NCBI GenBank assembly: GCA_947628705.1
Contig: CANRAZ010000001.1
Span: forward strand, 26,309-90,308
DNA: 64,000 nucleotides
DNA from: an uncultured Lachnospiraceae bacterium
Lineage (GTDB): Bacteria > Bacillota > Clostridia > Lachnospirales > Lachnospiraceae
Direction: 5' to 3'
Shown in pieces: positions 58,937 to 64,000 of the stretch. Each line of letters begins with the position of its first letter. Positions within the stretch are counted from its first letter, which is position 1. Both the position numbers and the translations under genes were made by a program. The notes under the pieces were generated by a model. The model had not been told where the DNA came from and did not search any database. It saw only the letters and a program-made list of their open reading frames with translations.

Positions 58937-59713
58937 CTATCCGAGATAGTTTTTCATGAATTTCAACGCATTTTTTTCAAGTCTCGACACCTGAGCCTGA
59001 GATATTCCCACTTCCTTGGCGACCTCCATCTGCGTCAGCCCCTGAAAAAATCTCATATTAATAATTGCGTTTTCCCTTTCGTCAAGCTTATCTATTGCCT
59101 CTCTCAATGAAAGATGCTCTACCCAGTTTTCCTCACGGTTTTTCTTATCGGATATCTGGTCCATAATATACAGGGTGTCGCCGCTGTCGGAATAAACAGG
59201 CTCATAAAGCGAAACCGGAGTCTGAATTGCCTCAAGCGCATTCGCTATTTCCAGAGCAGGCATATCCATTTCCTTTGCAAGCTCTTCAATTGTCGGCTCT
59301 CTGTCAGTTTTTCGTTTGATTAATTCAGAAGTATAAATAGCCTTATAGGCAATATCCTTTAAAGAACGGCTGACCCTGATACTGTTATTATCCCTGAGAT
59401 ATCTCCTGACCTCTCCCAGAACCATCGGGACGGCATAAGTCGAAAACTTTACGCCCTGTTCCAAATCAAAGTTATCCATTGCTTTTATAAGCCCGATGCA
59501 GCCTATTTGAAAAAGGTCGTCAACGTTTTCATTGCTGGACTGAAAACGCTGTATCAGACTAAGCACCAGACGCAGATTTCCGACTATGAACTGTTTTCTG
59601 GCGCTTCTGTCTCCCTGTTTTATTTTCCTGAGAAGCTCTTCCTTTTCCTCCTCTGATAAAAGCGGCAGCCTTGCAGTATTCACCCCGCAAATCTCAACCT
59701 TATACAAAGACAT
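58937..59713 (-). CDS. sigG: RNA polymerase sporulation sigma factor SigG
   Basis: MSLYKVEICGVNTARLPLLSEEEKEELL; sigma-70 regions; GISQAQVSRLEKNALKFMKNYL; ATG at 59713. Confidence 0.95.
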   Translation of the reverse strand: MSLYKVEICGVNTARLPLLSEEEKEELLRKIKQGDRSARKQFIVGNLRLVLSLIQRFQSSNENVDDLFQIGCIGLIKAMDNFDLEQGVKFSTYAVPMVLGEVRRYLRDNNSIRVSRSLKDIAYKAIYTSELIKRKTDREPTIEELAKEMDMPALEIANALEAIQTPVSLYEPVYSDSGDTLYIMDQISDKKNREENWVEHLSLREAIDKLDERENAIINMRFFQGLTQMEVAKEVGISQAQVSRLEKNALKFMKNYLG

Positions 59714-59777
59714 AAAAAAATCCTCCGTCAGAAAATCTCTAACAAGAGGATTTACATTTAATCTTCCGTTTATACCG

Positions 59778-60707
59778 TTAAATATTGTCAGAAACAGGCA
59801 CTGCTTTTTCAACAACGTAGGAAAGGGCTTTATCCTCAAGAATATTTTTTGTTATCTGATCTTTTGAAAATTCCTGTTCAAAAAGCTCTCTGTTGTCGTA
59901 ACCGTAATATTCCATATAGCCCGAAATTGCCTCCTCGTACTCCGAATCGGAAACACTCATTCCCTCCGCTTCCGCAATAGCGAGCAGAACGGCATGACGG
60001 CACGTAAGGGTCGCCGCGTCCGCCGCCAGTTTTTCTTTCCAGTCCGAAGCATTCGGATAAACCGTCTCAAGCATATAGTCGTCAAGCGTTTTGTCGGAAG
60101 CGACGGCAAGCACGTTGTAATGAAGCATAAGCGAAGAATAACATTCTGCGGCTTCGTCCGTCATATCGACAAGTATGTCGCTGTTTTCTACTATTTTATT
60201 TAATATCTCTTCCTGCTGTTTTTGTTTTGCTTCCGTCTGTTTCCTCTGCGATATTATTTCTTTTAAAGCGTTATAAAGCTCCCCGACGGAATCGTAATCC
60301 TCATAAAACTCGGCAACCAGCTCGTCAGTCAGCTCGTCAACGTCCATAAAGGTCTGAAAATATTTCAGAGTATCATTCATGCTTTGTGAAATTTCAGCAT
60401 CGGTAACCGTTGTATCAACAGGCGTGAATTCTATGCCCTTATACTGACCAAGAGCCACGCTGTTGTCGGCAGTTATGTAAACATACTGTTTATTTTGAGT
60501 ATTCGCATTGTCCTCGCCGTTTTCATTATTTCCGGCCCCTGACGGTTTTTCGTTTTCAGTACTTACAGCTTCGCCCTGCGTCGCCTTATCGCCGTCCCCG
60601 TCCTTTTTACCGCAGGAGGCGCTTACAAAAACGCACAGCAGAACAAGGCAGAAAAAGCCAGCAAAACCCGTCAAACAACTCCTGTGCAAGTGCGCCATAT
60701 TTACCAA
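59778..60707 (-). CDS. Lipoprotein with trigger-factor C-terminal-like domain
   Basis: Lipobox LCVFVSASCGKKDGDG; trigger-factor-like LVAEFYEDYDSVGELYNALKEIISQRKQTEAKQKQQEEILNKIVENSDI. Confidence 0.75.
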   Translation of the reverse strand: MVNMAHLHRSCLTGFAGFFCLVLLCVFVSASCGKKDGDGDKATQGEAVSTENEKPSGAGNNENGEDNANTQNKQYVYITADNSVALGQYKGIEFTPVDTTVTDAEISQSMNDTLKYFQTFMDVDELTDELVAEFYEDYDSVGELYNALKEIISQRKQTEAKQKQQEEILNKIVENSDILVDMTDEAAECYSSLMLHYNVLAVASDKTLDDYMLETVYPNASDWKEKLAADAATLTCRHAVLLAIAEAEGMSVSDSEYEEAISGYMEYYGYDNRELFEQEFSKDQITKNILEDKALSYVVEKAVPVSDNI

Positions 60708-60875
60708 TTTCTCCTTCTGTCATGCTCTACGCATTCCTGTTTTTCATTTCGCCGTGACATTATTCAATGCAGTTTCAGGCACGTAAAGCAATAATAACCT
60801 CAAAGCAGTAATAATTTCAATGTATAATTCTACTAAAGTTATAACGCTTCATTTGGTAATTTTATTCAAAAAACG

Positions 60876-61586
60876 TCATATTTCCGCCTGAATCTCCTTT
60901 TTTAGACGTTTTATTATCTTTTTTTCAAGCCTTGAAATGTAGGACTGAGATATGCCCAAAATCTCAGCCACCTCCTTCTGTGTCTTTTCTTCTCCCGATG
61001 AGGAAAATATACCGTACCGCAATTCTATAATTTGCTTTTCCCTTGGGGAAAGATGAGAAAGAGCCTTTTTCAAAAGCTCCCACTCGACCTCATCCTCAAT
61101 ATTTTTTGTAATAATATCCTCTTCCGTCCCCAGAACATCCGAAAGAAGCAGTTCATTGCCGTCCCAGTCTATATTAAGAGGCTCGTCAATAGACACTTCC
61201 AGTCTCTCCTTGCCGGACTTTCTAAGGTACATAAGAATTTCATTTTCAATACATCTTGAGGCATAGGTTGCCAGCTTTATGTTTTTATCGAGATTAAATG
61301 TTTTGATTGCCTTAATAAGACCGATTGTTCCTATTGATATCAAATCCTCAACATTTATGTTAGTGTTTTCAAATTTCTTCGCTATGTAGACGACAAGCCT
61401 TAAATTATGCTCTATGAGCGCATTCCTTGCCTGTGCGTCTCTGTCCGTGCCTATCATATTAAGGCATTGCTGCTCTTCTTCGTTGTTTAAGGGCGGCGGA
61501 AGTACCTCTGCTCCCCCGATGTAGTACACTCCTTTATTTTTTCCGTATAAAATCCTTAAAAAAAGTTTTTTAACGTTTAACCACAT
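60876..61586 (-). CDS. sigE: RNA polymerase sporulation sigma factor SigE
   Basis: [47 protein letters not shown]. Confidence 0.96.
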   Translation of the reverse strand: MWLNVKKLFLRILYGKNKGVYYIGGAEVLPPPLNNEEEQQCLNMIGTDRDAQARNALIEHNLRLVVYIAKKFENTNINVEDLISIGTIGLIKAIKTFNLDKNIKLATYASRCIENEILMYLRKSGKERLEVSIDEPLNIDWDGNELLLSDVLGTEEDIITKNIEDEVEWELLKKALSHLSPREKQIIELRYGIFSSSGEEKTQKEVAEILGISQSYISRLEKKIIKRLKKEIQAEI

Positions 61587-61681
61587 TTATAAATCTCCTT
61601 CAATATGCTGCGTCCAATAATCAGTATATCACCGCCTTTGAAAAATTACTGTCGAAGCATGGGGGAAGAATATTTTTTTTA

Positions 61682-62500
61682 CTAAAACATTCCCCTTGCA
61701 TATTCAACCGGTATAATAGCTGCGAATCCGTTTTGGACAAAGCCTGCCGCTCCAAATGCAACAGGTACGTTGTAAAGAAGGTTCTCCTTATTTTTACAGA
61801 TTATGACGGCCTCGCTTACGATTCCTCCCTCAAGCATCGATTCACCGTTAACTGTAAAACACTCCATCTCAAAAGGTTCAACAATATTTACAGAAACCGT
61901 TTTTTTATATTCAGGCGAAATCAGTATTACCGCTCTGTTATAAACAGGATCTCTAAGTATATTGCCTGTGTCCACAAGCGCTCTTATTTTTTCCCTGCTT
62001 TCTCCCCTAATTTCTATCTGAACCGTCCTTTTCTGCAAACCGATATATCTGCTCTGCCTAAAAAGAACGACGATTACGACCGATTCCGTTAATGCAACCG
62101 AAAATATGTAGATGAAAATCCAATTGTGCCATCTGTAGGCTATCACAGAGAGAAGTATTATTGCTACGCCGGTTTGTGCCAGATTAATAACAAATTGTGA
62201 TAAAATACCCTTTACAAACGATCTTTTATTTTCAAAATCGTATGCAATTCCCAATGCAACGGCAATCAGCAGTATAAGAAAGGGGAAATACAGATATACG
62301 GGAACATGAGACCTTAAAAACTGTATAAATATATATGCGGACAAAAGCGCCGAGATCATTGAAGAAACAATGATCCTTGGGAAATAAAGCTTATAATTGA
62401 AAATAAGCCCGAACAGGATCAAGCCTGACAGGCAGAATAAAAATGTAACCGCCGTTAAAGTGTCAGCATATACAACCAGCGTCATAACCATGCTCCCCAT
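61682..62500 (-). CDS. spoIIGA: Sigma-E processing peptidase SpoIIGA
   Basis: N-terminal TM segments, aspartic protease-like IRALVDTGNILRDPV; upstream of sigE. Confidence 0.92.
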   Translation of the reverse strand: MGSMVMTLVVYADTLTAVTFLFCLSGLILFGLIFNYKLYFPRIIVSSMISALLSAYIFIQFLRSHVPVYLYFPFLILLIAVALGIAYDFENKRSFVKGILSQFVINLAQTGVAIILLSVIAYRWHNWIFIYIFSVALTESVVIVVLFRQSRYIGLQKRTVQIEIRGESREKIRALVDTGNILRDPVYNRAVILISPEYKKTVSVNIVEPFEMECFTVNGESMLEGGIVSEAVIICKNKENLLYNVPVAFGAAGFVQNGFAAIIPVEYARGMF

Positions 62501-62689
62501 AAATCATCGTGACAAAAGCATAACATAAACACGGTAAAAAGCCTGTCGAAGCAGGTACATACAAAAAATAACAAAAATAAGAATACTCTGATTTTCTTAT
62601 TTATATCACAGCAATCTGCAAATATCATTTCATTGTGACACAAAACCTTTATGCGATAAACCTTAACCGTAGCTCCGCAGGCGTAAAAT

Positions 62690-62720
62690 AAAAAAGCGGC
62701 CTCAGGAATCCTGAAGCCGC
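62690..62720 (-). terminator. Terminator of the surface-protein gene
   Basis: GCGGC-TCAGG / CCTGA-GCCGC then T-run on the minus strand. Confidence 0.85.
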
Positions 62721-62768
62721 CTTAATAGCATTAATTATGTATCAGCCTAAACAGCTAAATCAAATTAA

Positions 62769-63968
62769 TTACGCATTGTGCTTTTTAACAACTACTGCAC
62801 CGGCAAGAGAAATCATTGCAACTACTGCAAGCACAGCAATTCCGTTATCACCTGTCTGAGGCTGATCATTACCGGCATCTGAATCTGCATTTGGAGCTGT
62901 TGCAGCGTCTGTAGGTGCTGTTGTAGGAGCATCTGTAGGCGTCGTTGTCGGTGTGTCTGTCGGCTCTTGTGGCTCTTCATCACTAGGGAATTCAAATGGA
63001 TCACTATCCGTAAAAGCAACTGCATCAACATTCAAAAATGCTGTATCAGGATCATCATCCCAACCCATAGCAATAACTTCAGCAGTCATGTCACTTCCAC
63101 CGTTTTCACACATAAATGTGTCCTGTTCTGACAACTTAATACAGTCTTCCAAAGGAATAACCACATCATCATCTTTATTATCAGGAGTGCCATTGTCATC
63201 CACCGTAACATCCCATGAAACTTGGTCTCCTATAATTACAACATAGGAAGAATAACCTGTATCATCAGTATACTTAATGTAGGCAGTGCACCAATCATTC
63301 CATGAAGCCTTGGTCGTATCCTCATTATAAATCGGTGACAGCTTCAAAGCAATACCCATGTAATTTCCTTCAAGCTCATTTCCGTCAGAATCAACCTTCT
63401 TAACATCGCTCTTGGAAACTTTAAATGATGAGTTATGAGATACGCCGCCATTTTCTGGCTTAATTATTGTATCAACCGGTTTTCTTGGGAGTTCCACACC
63501 GTCGGCATCAAGGAGCTGAATATTAGCTATTGTAATATCTCCACCCCACCACATACAAAGAACAACCTGAACCCAACTGTCGTCTTTCGAGAAAGGGGTT
63601 GCCTCAAGTCTAACAATAGAAACACCATCCGCTTCTACCTGAATCTCATGCCCCTCGTCGTCACCGCAGCCATTACACCACTGCTTCTGATCCCAGCCGC
63701 CAGACTCTGTGTTGAATATAAAACCACCACCAGCGCCATTTGCAATCACAGCTTTTGAATCCTCATCAAAAACGACCTTAACACCATAAACGTCATCAAC
63801 CTCAGCATCATACTTTGCAATAAAATCAGAGATATCAATCGCAAGGTTACCTTTAGGATCATCAGCGGATGAAGAATCGCCGTAAGTGATTACCTTCTCA
63901 GCACAAGCAAAACTTGCAAGCATTGCAAATGCAAAAACGCATGCAATAACTTTAAAAAGTTTTTTCAT
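62769..63968 (-). CDS. Secreted surface protein with Thr/Pro linker and C-terminal PQTG + TM sorting-type signal
   Basis: Signal peptide MKKLFKVIACVFAFAMLASFACA; tail DQPQTGDNGIAVLAVVAMISLAGAVVVKKHNA; SD AGGAGG. Confidence 0.8.
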   Translation of the reverse strand: MKKLFKVIACVFAFAMLASFACAEKVITYGDSSSADDPKGNLAIDISDFIAKYDAEVDDVYGVKVVFDEDSKAVIANGAGGGFIFNTESGGWDQKQWCNGCGDDEGHEIQVEADGVSIVRLEATPFSKDDSWVQVVLCMWWGGDITIANIQLLDADGVELPRKPVDTIIKPENGGVSHNSSFKVSKSDVKKVDSDGNELEGNYMGIALKLSPIYNEDTTKASWNDWCTAYIKYTDDTGYSSYVVIIGDQVSWDVTVDDNGTPDNKDDDVVIPLEDCIKLSEQDTFMCENGGSDMTAEVIAMGWDDDPDTAFLNVDAVAFTDSDPFEFPSDEEPQEPTDTPTTTPTDAPTTAPTDAATAPNADSDAGNDQPQTGDNGIAVLAVVAMISLAGAVVVKKHNA

Positions 63969-64000
63969 TTTCTACCTCCTATAGGATTATAAAATATTTT

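Noticed and set aside
1-64000. tRNA, rRNA, transposase or prophage genes
   Set aside because: No recognisable T-loop GTTCRANYC clusters, rRNA segments or integrase/transposase motifs seen by eye; a tRNAscan/Infernal run would be decisive.

Overview
This 64-kb window looks like mostly core chromosome of a spore-forming, low-to-mid GC Firmicute (Clostridia/Lachnospiraceae-like). The evidence is gene content and order: spoIIGA-sigE-...-sigG; plsX-acpP-rnc-smc-ftsY; rpmB-asp23(yloU)-yloV-recG; recA-recX; and an rpsA-ispH fusion-cmk-HI0933-pgsA-rimO block. Other recognisable modules are aconitase-icd, a two-component system, an HtrA protease, a DUF2298/GT2/large-membrane-protein glycan-type cluster, NFACT/RqcH, a SpoVB-type flippase, a biotin-dependent Na+-translocating decarboxylase operon, and an accessory lipoprotein/permease operon. 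I saw no rRNA, tRNA, CRISPR array, prophage or transposase. I found no clear large undescribed system. The best second-look items are: a dense set of nested inverted repeats between the decarboxylase biotin-carrier and beta-subunit genes; an intrinsic terminator between a consensus promoter and the aconitase start; a paralogous pair of zinc-ribbon/membrane proteins with an in-frame 51-bp repeat; a lipoprotein/permease operon with a perfect consensus promoter and a ~220-nt leader; a trigger-factor-like lipoprotein between sigE and sigG; a YD-repeat-like tail on a DUF2298 protein; and several intergenic tandem repeats. Product names come from reading the translations by eye; no database search was run.
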